From contig CP011265.1 in assembly GCA_000972765.1 (NCBI GenBank), forward strand, positions 3,717,001-3,781,000: a stretch of DNA of 64,000 nucleotides, written 5' to 3'. The notes beneath the pieces are model-generated. The model did not search any database. It was not told the origin of the DNA and worked only from the letters and a program-made list of their open reading frames with translations. The translations under genes were made by a program, and so were the position numbers. Positions 17,230 to 28,958 of this stretch are shown in pieces (positions within the stretch are counted from its first letter, which is position 1; each line of letters starts with the position of its first letter). This DNA comes from Verrucomicrobia bacterium IMCC26134. GTDB lineage: Bacteria > Verrucomicrobiota > Verrucomicrobiia > Opitutales > Opitutaceae.

Positions 17230-18513
17230 ATGACCACTGACGTCATATTTTTGGTCGTAGTTATTTTGGGTGCCATTTTGCTCTTCCTCATCCTGCGGCT
17301 ACGCGGGCATTACCACGCGGTGCGGGCGCTCAGGGATGCGCTTAACGTCCGGCAGTCGCTATTAAGAGAGAATTTACCAGGCACGCTCGGTCCTGATTGG
17401 GATGAGTTATGCACGGCTGGAACACGTTTGATCGAAGAAGTGAACCGCTTGGATCAACAGCACACCGGACAGCTCGCCCAGCTTGAGGCTACATTGGGTT
17501 CACTTCAGGAGGCCGTTTTGATAGTAGACTCGAATAACTATGTGCTTTTAGCGAACAAGGCGCTACAAGCCATTTTTCCTAAGGCGCGAAATATTCTCGG
17601 AGAGCGACTTGAGCTTACGTTACACAGCGACGAGTTCCTTCGTCTCGTTGAAATCGTGCGCCAAGGGCGGATTCAGCCGCGGCAGGAAATCGAGTTTGTT
17701 GATGCTTCGGGATCCATCTGGGTGGAGGTTACAGGCTCGATTATTTCACCGCTGAACGGCCGCAAGGCACCGAGCTTACTTTTCGTGCTGCATGACATTA
17801 CGCGGCAGAAAAGACTCGAAAATGTGCGCAAGGAATTCGTGGCAAATGTATCACACGAATTGCGCACTCCGCTCGCCGTGATCAAGGGTTACGTGGAGAC
17901 TTTGGTTGACGGACAAGACAGCGTGTCGCCATCAGACCGGGATAAATTTCTAAAAACCATCCAGCGGCATACCGAGCGGCTGAATTCCTTATTGGAGGAT
18001 TTACTAACATTGTCGCGACTGGAGTCCGCGCAGACAGGGTTAACCCGTGAAAAATGCGATTTACCCACTTGGCTGGCCGCCGTTATGGAGGATCTTCACG
18101 CCCGTCCAACGGCGGTAGGTCATCGCTTCAGCTTGAGCATCGACACGGCAGTCGGAACGGTTTTTGCGGATCCACTGAAACTTGGCCAGGTTTTCGAAAA
18201 TCTCGTGGGAAATGCCCTGAAATATACTCCGCGCGGTTCGATCATAGATATGACCGTTCGTATTCATCCTGTTGATACGGTTGAAATATGCGTTCGCGAC
18301 AACGGCCCCGGTATCCCGACTGAGGATTTGCCTCATATTTTCGAACGTTTTTACCGGGTCGACAAAGGCCGGTCCCGGGAGAAAGGAGGCACCGGACTAG
18401 GGTTGAGCATCGTAAAGCATATAGTGCAACTCCACGGTGGACGGGTTTGGGCGGAGAGCAGGGTAGGGGAGGGAACAGCCTTTTTCTTTACCCTGCCAGT
18501 CCGTTTGAACTGA
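17230..18513 (+). CDS. PhoR-like sensor histidine kinase
   Basis: This 427-residue kinase has a single N-terminal membrane helix (about 4-23), a short linker, a PAS domain (about 90-190, ending VLHDITRQK), a HisKA domain with phospho-acceptor H209 in FVANVSHELRTP, and a HATPase_c domain with N box (FENLVGNALKYTP), G1 (VRDNGPGIP), F box (IFERFYRVDKGRS) and G2 (GGTGLGLSIVKHI). One TM helix plus a cytoplasmic PAS is the PhoR arrangement. It is the cognate kinase of the upstream regulator by position. Confidence 0.9.
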   Translation: MTTDVIFLVVVILGAILLFLILRLRGHYHAVRALRDALNVRQSLLRENLPGTLGPDWDELCTAGTRLIEEVNRLDQQHTGQLAQLEATLGSLQEAVLIVDSNNYVLLANKALQAIFPKARNILGERLELTLHSDEFLRLVEIVRQGRIQPRQEIEFVDASGSIWVEVTGSIISPLNGRKAPSLLFVLHDITRQKRLENVRKEFVANVSHELRTPLAVIKGYVETLVDGQDSVSPSDRDKFLKTIQRHTERLNSLLEDLLTLSRLESAQTGLTREKCDLPTWLAAVMEDLHARPTAVGHRFSLSIDTAVGTVFADPLKLGQVFENLVGNALKYTPRGSIIDMTVRIHPVDTVEICVRDNGPGIPTEDLPHIFERFYRVDKGRSREKGGTGLGLSIVKHIVQLHGGRVWAESRVGEGTAFFFTLPVRLN

Positions 18514-18622
18514 TAATAAGCGGGATGATCTCTGGGATCTGGAATTCGACGTTGAGCGCCGACAGCTGGACAGCAGAAGCTCTTCTTTTACAAAAAACGA
18601 ATTCACTTACAGTTTTAAATAC

Positions 18623-19219
18623 ATGCCCATCGATGTCTATAATGCCATTCTCGATCAAAGACTCTCTGAGTTAAGGGAGGATATTTTTCCACGCCTTCGG
18701 GGTCACTCGCATCTCACTTTGGAAATCGGTTCCGGCCACGGGCATTTTTTGACGGCATACGCCGAGGCCCATCCTGGCGAATTTTGTGTGGGCGTCGACT
18801 TGATCGCCGATCGATTGAAGCGCGCCGAGCGCAAGAGCGATCGTGCCGGAAGCGGTAATGTCCTTTGGGTTCAGGCGGAGGCCGGATTATTGGTAGAGGC
18901 GCTTCCTGCTGACTGTCTATTAAGTCGTATATTTGTATTGTTTCCTGATCCTTGGCCAAAGCGAAGACATTGGAAGAACCGCCTGATCCAACCATCATTC
19001 TTGGATGTATTGGCCGCTAAGTCTAGACTTGGGGCACAACTATTTTTCCGCACAGATCACAGAGAGTATTTTTCTTACGCTAGCGAAGTAATAGGCGCGC
19101 ATCCACTTTGGAGAGTTGATGAAACGCTTCCGTGGCCTTTTGAATTAGTTACGGTTTTTCAGCAGCGCGCAGATCAATATCAGTCGTTGATAGTCATTCG
19201 CCGTGATTCGCACGTTTAG
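18623..19219 (+). CDS. trmB: tRNA (guanine-N7-)-methyltransferase
   Basis: This 198-residue SAM enzyme methylates G46 in the variable loop of tRNAs. Motif I is LEIGSGHGHF (residues 33-42), followed by the acidic VGVDL strand, and the TrmB-specific FPDPWPKRRHWKNRL block that positions the substrate, with FRTDHREYF further on. The length is slightly shorter than the E. coli protein but complete for the family. It sits 109 bp after the histidine kinase and ahead of the ATP synthase operon on the same strand. Confidence 0.96.
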   Translation: MPIDVYNAILDQRLSELREDIFPRLRGHSHLTLEIGSGHGHFLTAYAEAHPGEFCVGVDLIADRLKRAERKSDRAGSGNVLWVQAEAGLLVEALPADCLLSRIFVLFPDPWPKRRHWKNRLIQPSFLDVLAAKSRLGAQLFFRTDHREYFSYASEVIGAHPLWRVDETLPWPFELVTVFQQRADQYQSLIVIRRDSHV

Positions 19220-19364
19220 GGTCAGAATAAGTTATTCCGCATCTGAACGCCGCAGAACTAATGAATGGCGGACTTATTAGATTACCTGACTTCAGAGGTT
19301 GACGGAGACAACGGCGTTTGCGTAGGTCATCCTTTCAAACCCTTGTCAGCGCCATCACGCGATC

Positions 19365-20240
19365 ATGTTCCGCACCTCTAAAATTCTTCCGATCTTCGCC
19401 TTCTTGGCTACAGCTTTGACCTCATTTGCCTCTGAGGTCGGTCACGGTGTATCGCCCAAGTCAGAGGCCCTGTTCATGGTTGGTCCTTTGCCGGTCACCA
19501 ACAGCATGGTCACTAGCTGGATTGTGGCAGCGGTGCTTATAATCGTAATTCGTCTGGCCATTAAGAAGCCGCAACTCATTCCTACGCGGGGACAAGCCAT
19601 GGTGGAGAGTTTGGTAGAAGGTGTATTGGACCTGATTTCACCGATCGTTGGAAGCAAGGTAGCCAAGCACACATTTCCTCTTTTAATAGCATTGTTCACT
19701 TACATTTTGATTCAAAATTGGAGCGGCTTATTTCCCGGCGTGGGAACCATTTTTTATCACGGCAAAGAGTTCATTCGTCCGGGAAACGCCGACATGAATG
19801 GGACGATTGCCTTGGCGGTTGTTTCCTTTGCCGCGTGGTTTTATTTTATCATGCGTTACGCCGGACCTAAGCTTGTGCTATTTGATATTTTCGGCAACAA
19901 GGCTGATAAAAAAGAGATTCCGGCAGTTATCTATTATTTTCTCTTTTTGATCTTTTTTGCGGTCGGTTTGATTGAAATCGTCTCTATCGTTTTCCGCCCG
20001 GTTTCGCTTTCGTTCCGTTTATTCGGTAACGTATTTGGCGGTGAGAACCTGCTTCACGCCATGTCTGGTATGTGTAAGTGGGGTCTGCCCATTCCTTTTT
20101 ACTTCCTCGAACTTCTCATCGGCTTCGTTCAGGCACTGGTCTTCACCTTGTTGGTGAGTGTTTACATTGGTCTGATCTGTAACCACGGCGATGACCACCA
20201 TGATGATGATCACGCCAAAGACGGGGCGTCTCATCACTAA
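19365..20240 (+). CDS. atpB: ATP synthase Fo subunit a
   Basis: This 291-residue membrane protein forms the proton half-channels next to the c-ring. The essential Arg lies in SLSFRLFGNVFGGE, the most conserved segment of the family; further helices carry PLLIALFTYILIQNWSGLFPG and LLIGFVQALVFTLL. The N-terminus looks like a cleavable or anchoring signal (FAFLATALTSFAS), and the C-terminus is a His/Asp-rich tail (DDHHDDDHAKDGASHH), unusual but easy to see in the sequence. It is the first gene of a complete atpBEFHAGDC operon; no atpI precedes it. Confidence 0.96.
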   Translation: MFRTSKILPIFAFLATALTSFASEVGHGVSPKSEALFMVGPLPVTNSMVTSWIVAAVLIIVIRLAIKKPQLIPTRGQAMVESLVEGVLDLISPIVGSKVAKHTFPLLIALFTYILIQNWSGLFPGVGTIFYHGKEFIRPGNADMNGTIALAVVSFAAWFYFIMRYAGPKLVLFDIFGNKADKKEIPAVIYYFLFLIFFAVGLIEIVSIVFRPVSLSFRLFGNVFGGENLLHAMSGMCKWGLPIPFYFLELLIGFVQALVFTLLVSVYIGLICNHGDDHHDDDHAKDGASHH

Positions 20241-20309
20241 ATCCTTTCCCGCTGGGAGCGTGCCAATGTGTGCGCACGGCGGAAATCCAACCAAAAACCA
20301 TATATCATC

Positions 20310-20519
20310 ATGTCCCTCCCCATCGCAGAAATCAGCGGTAGCATTCAAGGCGCGTTCGGCTGTCTCGCCGCCGCCATTGGCGTAGGTCTCGTCGGCACCA
20401 AGGCTGTTGAAGCCGTTGGCCGCAACCCAGGCGCGTCCGGCAAGATTCTCGTTCAGTCCATCATCGGCATGGCGCTGGCCGAAGCCGTTGCCTTCTACTC
20501 GCTGTTCCTCGGCAAGTAA
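20310..20519 (+). CDS. atpE: ATP synthase Fo subunit c
   Basis: This 69-residue two-helix hairpin builds the rotary ring. The loop GRNPGASGK and the ion-binding carboxylate E58 in GMALAEAVAFYSLF are present. At positions where sodium-type rings have Gln (helix 1) and Ser/Thr after the Glu, this sequence has Val, Ala and Val, so it is predicted to be proton-coupled (inference). The ATG at 20310 gives the normal c-subunit start; an in-frame upstream extension is not credible. A 12-bp hairpin lies just after the stop codon. Confidence 0.96.
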   Translation: MSLPIAEISGSIQGAFGCLAAAIGVGLVGTKAVEAVGRNPGASGKILVQSIIGMALAEAVAFYSLFLGK

Positions 20520-20530
20520 TTGTTTGTTTT

Positions 20531-20559
20531 CCGCGCCGTCGTCCTGAACGACGGCGCGG
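20531..20559 (+). other. Strong intercistronic hairpin between atpE and atpF
   Basis: CCGCGCCGTCGT (20531-20542) pairs perfectly with ACGACGGCGCGG (20548-20559) around a 5-nt CCTGA loop, 11 bases after the atpE stop. GTCCATTTTTG follows, so it resembles a leaky terminator or an RNA-end stabiliser. Such an element would raise the atpE to atpF message ratio, fitting the 8-17 c subunits per complex. The structure is seen; the role is inferred. Confidence 0.75.
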
Positions 20560-20594
20560 GTCCATTTTTGTCCAACCCGACCGCTATACCTCCC

Positions 20595-21182
20595 ATGACC
20601 AACTTTCTCCTCCCTCTTGCTCAACTGTCCGAGCACGCTGTTGAAACAGTCGCGGCTCACGGCGAGGGTCCTAGCGCGCTCACCCAGATCACTGAGAATT
20701 TTGGCATAAGCGTGCCCTTGATCCTAGCCCAGGTCGTCAGCTTCAGCATCGTTGCTTTCATCCTTTGGAAGTTCGCCTTTAAGCCGGTTCTGGCCACTCT
20801 CGACGAGCGCCAACATAAAATCGCCGACGGCCTTAAATACGCTGAAGAAATGAAGGCCAAGCTTGAGGCCGCCCAACAGCAGACTGCAGCACAACTTAAA
20901 ACCGCCCAGGTCGAAGCCAACAAGATCATCGAAGAGGCTCGCAAGGCCGCCAAAGAGCTTGCCGACCGTGAGTCCGCCGCCGCCACCGAGCGCGCAAACG
21001 GTCTCATCACCAAGGCTCAGCAGGCTATTCAATTGGAGCACCAGAAAATGCTCGCTGACGCCCGCACGGAGATTGCCCGTCTTGTCGTCGCCACAACAGA
21101 ACGAGTTCTGGCAAAGCGGCTTACCGATGCCGATCGCGCTTCTTACAACGAGACCGCCACCCGCGAGCTCACCAGCGTTTAA
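20595..21182 (+). CDS. atpF: ATP synthase Fo subunit b
   Basis: This 195-residue stator subunit has one membrane helix (about 40-62, SVPLILAQVVSFSIVAFILW), the KPVLATLDERQHKIADGL start of the peripheral stalk, and a long charged coiled coil rich in Ala, Glu, Lys and Gln. The N-terminal 35 residues before the helix form an extra periplasmic-side segment. I chose the ATG at 20595; the frame is open back to atpE but that would include the hairpin. atpH follows after 48 bp. Confidence 0.94.
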   Translation: MTNFLLPLAQLSEHAVETVAAHGEGPSALTQITENFGISVPLILAQVVSFSIVAFILWKFAFKPVLATLDERQHKIADGLKYAEEMKAKLEAAQQQTAAQLKTAQVEANKIIEEARKAAKELADRESAAATERANGLITKAQQAIQLEHQKMLADARTEIARLVVATTERVLAKRLTDADRASYNETATRELTSV

Positions 21183-21230
21183 GCTAATTACGAGTCCTGC
21201 GCTGCATAGCTATTTCCAAGATTAATCACC

Positions 21231-21626
21231 ATGGCTGCCATTCCCGCCAAAATTCGTGCCTACGCCAAGCAGCTCGTTGAGCTCAGTCTTGTGGACGGTT
21301 GTGTGTCCGCCGAACGGGTCTCCGGTGTGCTTGCTAGTCTGGAGAAAAACCCGCCGCTGAAACTCTCGCTTACGCTTCAAGCTTACCGGAAACTGATTCT
21401 GATCGAAATTGCCAAAGGTGAGGCGCGCGTCGAGCATGCGGGTCCAGTCGCTGCTGACGCCCTCGCTGCTATCGCCGCTAGCCTTGGTAAACGCTATGGC
21501 CGGCCGGTCACCACTGTTTCCAGCTCCAATCCAGCACTATTTGCCGGTCTACGAGTTCGTATCGGCGATGACATTTATGAGTCCTCTGTAGCTTCTCAGT
21601 TAGGTGCGCTTTCTGCTGCATCCTGA
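21231..21626 (+). CDS. atpH: ATP synthase F1 subunit delta, short form
   Basis: The position between atpF and atpA and the C-terminal NPALFAGLRVRIGDDIYESSVASQLGAL block (the conserved GLxVRxGDxxxDxSVxxxLxxL signature) identify subunit delta/OSCP, the cap joining the stator to F1. At 131 residues it is about 45-50 shorter than the typical 175-180. The missing length lies in the N-terminal helical bundle that grips the alpha subunits: after PAKIRAYAKQLVELSL the text is compressed to one or two helices before the conserved C-terminal part. No frameshift explaining this is evident. Confidence 0.85.
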   Translation: MAAIPAKIRAYAKQLVELSLVDGCVSAERVSGVLASLEKNPPLKLSLTLQAYRKLILIEIAKGEARVEHAGPVAADALAAIAASLGKRYGRPVTTVSSSNPALFAGLRVRIGDDIYESSVASQLGALSAAS

Positions 21627-21685
21627 GTTAATTTATTCAATTTCTTTTTTCTTAAAACCCTCCGCCTCCCGAGCCCTTTCCAAAA

Positions 21686-23209
<1,524 letters not shown>

Positions 23210-23319
23210 AAAAATCCAGAAAATGGAATACGGAACCAGGATCTTAGAATACAAACCGAGATAAACCCGGTTTACTTCTAAATTCTAGCCCCTGACTCCT
23301 TAATTCTACACCCTCCTAC

Positions 23320-24195
23320 ATGGCTTCCACACGCGATATTCGCCGCCGCATCAAGTCGGTTAAAAACACTCGCCAGATCACCAAGGCGATGGAGCTGGTG
23401 GCTGCGTCGAAGATGAAGAAAGCACAGCAGGCTGCGCTTGCAGGCCGTGCTTATGCCCAACTCATGGCGAAGATGCTCGCCCGCCTCGCTCCACGTCTGA
23501 GCGAGGTGCAGCATCCGTTCCTTGTTCAACGTGAGATCAAGACTCGCGGCATTCTCCTCGTTACCACCGATAAGGGTCTTTGCGGTCCTCTCAATGCGAA
23601 TCTTTTCAAGCTCGTTGCCGAGATCAAGACACCTGCCAAGTATTACGCAATTGGACGGAAAGGTGGCCAGTTTCTTGCCCGCAATAAGAGAAACCTTGTC
23701 GCTGACTTTCACGTATCCGACAAACTGGCGTTTAATGAGGTCAAGGTTGTCGTTGAGTTAATGGTCAAGGCTTACATCGCCGGCGAGATTGACTCCATCG
23801 AGGTCATTTATCCGCGATTCAAAAACACGCTTGTTCAGGAATCGCAGGTTCGCCCCGTGCTTCCGTTGGCCAGCCTCGCAGAATTTCTTGCCAGTGCCCA
23901 GACGGATGGTGGTTCGCCGGCTGCAACCGTGGATGACCGCGACATGCTTTTCGAGCCAGGGGCGGCCGAGGTTTTGGAGGCCCTGATCCCGTTCTACGTA
24001 AATCGTCACGTCTATCAACTCGTCCTCTCCGCCCGCGCCTCCGAGCATTCGGCACGCATGGTCGCAATGAAGACCGCGAAGGACAATGCCACCAAGCTCC
24101 TCGGTGATCTCACCTTGGAATATAACAAAGCCCGTCAGGCCGCCATTACGGCGGAGATACTCGAGATTTCCGCTGCCCAAGTGGCAACATCCTAA
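23320..24195 (+). CDS. atpG: ATP synthase F1 subunit gamma
   Basis: This 291-residue protein is the rotary central shaft. The N-terminus ASTRDIRRRIKSVKNTRQITKAMELVAASKMKKA is the hallmark of gamma, the middle has TDKGLCGPLN, and the C-terminal helix (HSARMVAMKTAKDNATKLLGDLTLEYNKARQAAIT) completes the coiled coil. The 110-bp spacer from atpA is the longest but one in the operon and holds no ORF. Confidence 0.97.
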   Translation: MASTRDIRRRIKSVKNTRQITKAMELVAASKMKKAQQAALAGRAYAQLMAKMLARLAPRLSEVQHPFLVQREIKTRGILLVTTDKGLCGPLNANLFKLVAEIKTPAKYYAIGRKGGQFLARNKRNLVADFHVSDKLAFNEVKVVVELMVKAYIAGEIDSIEVIYPRFKNTLVQESQVRPVLPLASLAEFLASAQTDGGSPAATVDDRDMLFEPGAAEVLEALIPFYVNRHVYQLVLSARASEHSARMVAMKTAKDNATKLLGDLTLEYNKARQAAITAEILEISAAQVATS

Positions 24196-24226
24196 CACTT
24201 TTCCACTACAAAACATCCTCTAGTAA

Positions 24227-25666
<1,440 letters not shown>

Positions 25667-25784
25667 ATAGGAAAAGCGGAAATCAAGAAACTCGAAATTG
25701 GTCAGAAGGTGCACAACACTGGGTGAATCCGTTTTTCGATTCTAGTTTCAGCGTTTCAAAATCTCCGCCTTTTTCTCTTTTGCC

Positions 25785-26195
25785 ATGTCCCTCACGCTCG
25801 AAATTGTCACCCCGGAATCCCGGGTTTATTCTGACACCATTGATACGGTCGTCATCCCCACGATCGATGGTGAAATAGGTATCCTCTCAGGCCACATTCC
25901 CCTGCTTACCCAGGTGGAACACGGTGAGTTGCGCGTGACGAAGTCGGGTGTTGAGACCCGGGTGGCTATCGGCAAGGGATTCGCTCAAATTGAGGGAGAT
26001 ATCGTCTCGGTTCTCGCCGAACAGGCGATCACTGAAGAGAAAATTGACGAAGGTATCGTTGAGGCGGCTCTCAAGCGGGCCGAAGAAGACCTTAAGAACG
26101 CGCCCAAGGATGGAGACTCCTCCGAAATGGAGCGCTTGCAAAACGCCGTCCGCTTTGCCGGCGTGCAACTCGCACTCAAGCGCCGGGTGCGCTGA
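25785..26195 (+). CDS. atpC: ATP synthase F1 subunit epsilon
   Basis: This 136-residue subunit has the N-terminal beta sandwich (MSLTLEIVTPESRVYSDTIDTVVIPTIDGEIGILSGHIPLL) with the conserved DGEIGILSGHxPLL turn, and a C-terminal helical pair that can brake ATP hydrolysis. It is the last operon gene, 118 bp after atpD, and is followed by two hairpins, the second a clear terminator. Confidence 0.96.
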   Translation: MSLTLEIVTPESRVYSDTIDTVVIPTIDGEIGILSGHIPLLTQVEHGELRVTKSGVETRVAIGKGFAQIEGDIVSVLAEQAITEEKIDEGIVEAALKRAEEDLKNAPKDGDSSEMERLQNAVRFAGVQLALKRRVR

Positions 26196-26206
26196 TTTTG
26201 CCCGCT

Positions 26207-26269
26207 ATTTGGCGCTAATCAGCCAAATAATAAATTTAAAGACGCATCAAGTTAGATGCGTCTTTTTTG
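26207..26269 (+). terminator. Terminator of the atp operon (two hairpins)
   Basis: The main terminator is AAAGACGCATC (26238-26248) pairing with GATGCGTCTTT (26255-26265), run into a T6 tract. Just ahead is a 7-bp hairpin ATTTGGC/GCCAAAT (26207-26213 with 26222-26228). Because of its flanking A and T runs the second hairpin could also serve the convergent gene at 26341-27291. Confidence 0.9.
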
Positions 26270-26340
26270 TGAAACTAAATCCCGCAGTTGAGGTTCAGGG
26301 ACGGAGTGGGCAGCTAGTGGGTGCGAGTCTCTCGCACCTC

Positions 26341-27291
26341 TTATAATTCGTCGTCGTTGGCCTCGTGCAACAAACCGGCCTTGGGGTCTATTGATACGCG
26401 ATTCAACCAATCGCGCATCAAGGGGTCAGCGTCGGCCAATGAGGTTGGAAAGGCTGAGGCCAGGAGGTCTATCACGCGCAACTGGCCTTCTGAATCACGC
26501 ACTAAGTTCTTGGCGTGCGTGTCGGCAATGAACCACGGTTTACCTGCGACGAATACAAGACGTGGATGATCGCGATGGGCGCGAAGAAATCGGGCGGGAA
26601 TGGGAATCAATACAGTTGGTAAAAGCGAGCTGACATCAGTTGATTCAGGCAGGCGCTCCCCTAAAAGTTGCTTGGCAACCACAACTCCTTCTGGAGTTAC
26701 TCCCAAAACTTCCGTGGGCATGCCGTCCAAGGCGAGGATAAGGGCGAGTTTTTCCAGTAAGTCCTGGTAACTGCCAAGGCAGGCTTCGGCGTGAAGGGCA
26801 GGGCGATCGAGGCCATCGGCGGAGCAAGTGGCGACAAAGGCAAAGGTGCCTCCGATGCGGCCTTCTTCGCGCGGAAGGTAGAATTTATAAATTGATCCAT
26901 CGTGGACGGATTGAAACGCACTAGCTTCAACACCACTGCCGATACGATGCAGCCGAGGGCTACCTTCCCCCATCGGATCTTCATGATCGGCGGGAAAGCC
27001 AAACCACTCCAATGGAACGAGAGGTAGCGTGGTTCGAAAGGCAGCTGCGGCAGCTGCTAGCTCCGCCCATAAGGCATCAGCGCCGGCAAGCAGGCTTAAC
27101 TGGTCGTCTTCCCAGAGGAAGAGATCATCGTCAGGATCCGTGCCGATGCCGACTTTCTGCGCTGCCGTGCGGAAGCGAGTGAACGCTTCCAGTCTTCGCT
27201 GGTGATCGTGTTGAAGAGAGGCCTGGACGCCTGGGCCGGGTTGTCGGCCACCGTAGAGGACGGTGGCTTGTCCGGTGAAGGGGTCTTGCAT
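26341..27291 (-). CDS. Kinase-like protein of unknown role
   Basis: This 316-residue protein (ATG at 27291; a TTG at 27342 would add 17 residues) has the shape of a divergent protein/aminoglycoside-kinase fold. A GSGVEASAF glycine loop (about 119-127) is followed by IYKFYL with a candidate ATP-contacting Lys (136), a hinge-like GVVVAKQLLGERL, and a DTHAKNLVRDSEGQLRVIDLLA segment (about 257-278) that resembles the catalytic D-x-H-x-x-N and the metal-binding Asp of such kinases. I see no known substrate domain. Kinase domains of this look occur in phage-type polyvalent proteins. It is convergent to the atp operon and follows the CNNM gene on the same strand. Confidence 0.6.
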   Translation of the reverse strand: MQDPFTGQATVLYGGRQPGPGVQASLQHDHQRRLEAFTRFRTAAQKVGIGTDPDDDLFLWEDDQLSLLAGADALWAELAAAAAAFRTTLPLVPLEWFGFPADHEDPMGEGSPRLHRIGSGVEASAFQSVHDGSIYKFYLPREEGRIGGTFAFVATCSADGLDRPALHAEACLGSYQDLLEKLALILALDGMPTEVLGVTPEGVVVAKQLLGERLPESTDVSSLLPTVLIPIPARFLRAHRDHPRLVFVAGKPWFIADTHAKNLVRDSEGQLRVIDLLASAFPTSLADADPLMRDWLNRVSIDPKAGLLHEANDDEL

Positions 27292-27413
27292 GATTCGAGT
27301 GGCACAGCTGTCAGATAAAGCGATTCTTTCGGGTTCTGACAACGGGAAGTTACTGGTGCTTACTCACACGTTCTTCGCTGCGATTTAAGTAGTTAAAGTC
27401 ACCGGAATCAGCA

Positions 27414-28769
27414 TCAGCCCGTAGTCTCTTCTGCGTTGCTCTCGGTCGAGATTGAGTCGGGTAGGCGTGAGACGAGGAGTTTATCGATACGATGGCGATC
27501 CATGTCCACGACCTCGAATCTCCAACCGGCATGGGCAAAATGATCACCGGCGCGGGGAATGCGTCCAAAATAGGTCATCACGAAGCCTCCGGCAGTCTTG
27601 AACTCGGCCTCGTTTTCGTGGGGAAGAGAGCCTTCGATGCGGAGAAGCTCTTTAAATCCATCGAGGGTGAGGGTGGCGTCGATGAGCCAGGATCCATCTT
27701 CACGTTTGCGGGCCTCCGGGGCGGCGCGTCGGCCTCGTTCGGGCATGTCGCCGGCAATGGCTTCCATCACGTCAATCATAGTGACGAGGCCCTGCAGGGC
27801 ACCGAACTCGTCCGAGACCAGGGCCAGGTGCTGTCCGGATTTCCGAAATTGCTCGATGAGTTGGATGACCGTCATGGTCTCGGGGACCACAAGGGGAGGC
27901 ACCATGACATCACGCAGGGTGGAAGAGACACCGAAGGCGGAGTTGGCCCAGATGGCCTTGACCGTGACAACACCCACGACCTGATCGTGGTTGGTTTGAT
28001 AGATTGGAAAGCGGGAGTGTCCGCTGGTAACGATCTTGCGCCAGTTGATTTCCTCGGGGTCTTCGAGGTTTAGAAAAACCATCTTGGGCCGCGGCGTCAT
28101 GATCGCGGTAACGGGGAGTTGATCGAGCTCCAGCACACCGGCGACCATTTCTGTCTCGGTGGTGTTGAAAACGCCGGAACGCAGCCCTTGTTGAACGAGA
28201 TCGTTGATTTCACCCTCGCTGACGGTTTGCACGGCGGCTTTTCCGATGCCGAAGACCTGTAGAATCCGCTCGGTCATCCATGTAAGCATGTGCACAAAGG
28301 GATGAAATGCGCGGGAAAAAATATCGATAGGACCGGCCACCCGGCGGGCGAGGCCCTCCGGGTTGGAGAGGGCGATGCGCTTTGGCACGAGCTCTCCAAT
28401 GATCACCGTGGCAATGGTGATGCCGACCACGACCAGGCCGAGGGCGATGGGGTTGGCGTAGGTGGAAATCAGCGGAATGCACTCTAGGGCGTTGGCGACG
28501 TGACCGGTAAGGGTGGCGCCACCGACCGCAGCTACGAGGGTGCCAATGAGGTCGATGCCGACCTGTATGGTGGAGAGGAAGCGGGTGGGTTCATCCGCGA
28601 TGGCGAGAGCGCGGGCGGCGTGACGGTCGCCTTCCTTGGCCATCTCGCGCAGGCGGGACTTGCGGGCGGAGATAATCGCGATTTCGGCCATGGAGAAGAA
28701 GCCGTTTGCAAGCAGGAGCAGAAGTAGAATCAGGAGCAGGAGTAGAAAATGTGGCAGGGTGGTAAACAT
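27414..28769 (-). CDS. CNNM/CorC-type transporter (hemolysin-family, DUF21-CBS-CorC_HlyC)
   Basis: This 451-residue membrane protein has a DUF21 domain with three to four helices (about 1-190, including NGFFSMAEIAIISARKSRL and the GELVPKRIAL motif), a CBS pair (about 210-335, VTAIMTPRPKMV and LVSDEFGALQGLVTMIDVMEAI) and a C-terminal CorC_HlyC domain (about 350-440, ending with FEVVDMDRHRIDKLLV). The family exports magnesium or related ions and was historically named after hemolysin C. The spelling of the domains is textbook, so the family is firm, while the ion is inferred. Confidence 0.93.
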   Translation of the reverse strand: MFTTLPHFLLLLLILLLLLLANGFFSMAEIAIISARKSRLREMAKEGDRHAARALAIADEPTRFLSTIQVGIDLIGTLVAAVGGATLTGHVANALECIPLISTYANPIALGLVVVGITIATVIIGELVPKRIALSNPEGLARRVAGPIDIFSRAFHPFVHMLTWMTERILQVFGIGKAAVQTVSEGEINDLVQQGLRSGVFNTTETEMVAGVLELDQLPVTAIMTPRPKMVFLNLEDPEEINWRKIVTSGHSRFPIYQTNHDQVVGVVTVKAIWANSAFGVSSTLRDVMVPPLVVPETMTVIQLIEQFRKSGQHLALVSDEFGALQGLVTMIDVMEAIAGDMPERGRRAAPEARKREDGSWLIDATLTLDGFKELLRIEGSLPHENEAEFKTAGGFVMTYFGRIPRAGDHFAHAGWRFEVVDMDRHRIDKLLVSRLPDSISTESNAEETTG

Positions 28770-28958
28770 GGACTTTGTCAGGTGATCATCCCGGTAGTCG
28801 GGCGGCTGGGCAACCGCATTTGCTGCGTTGTAGACGGCTCCACGGCATGGAAAATAGACGTAATGTATTTATGGATACGGTATAGAGGGGTCCAAAAAAA
28901 CGCAGTTTTCTGCTCACTGTGCGCTTGCAAACAAAAAGCGTCCGTGAAAAGTCCTGAT

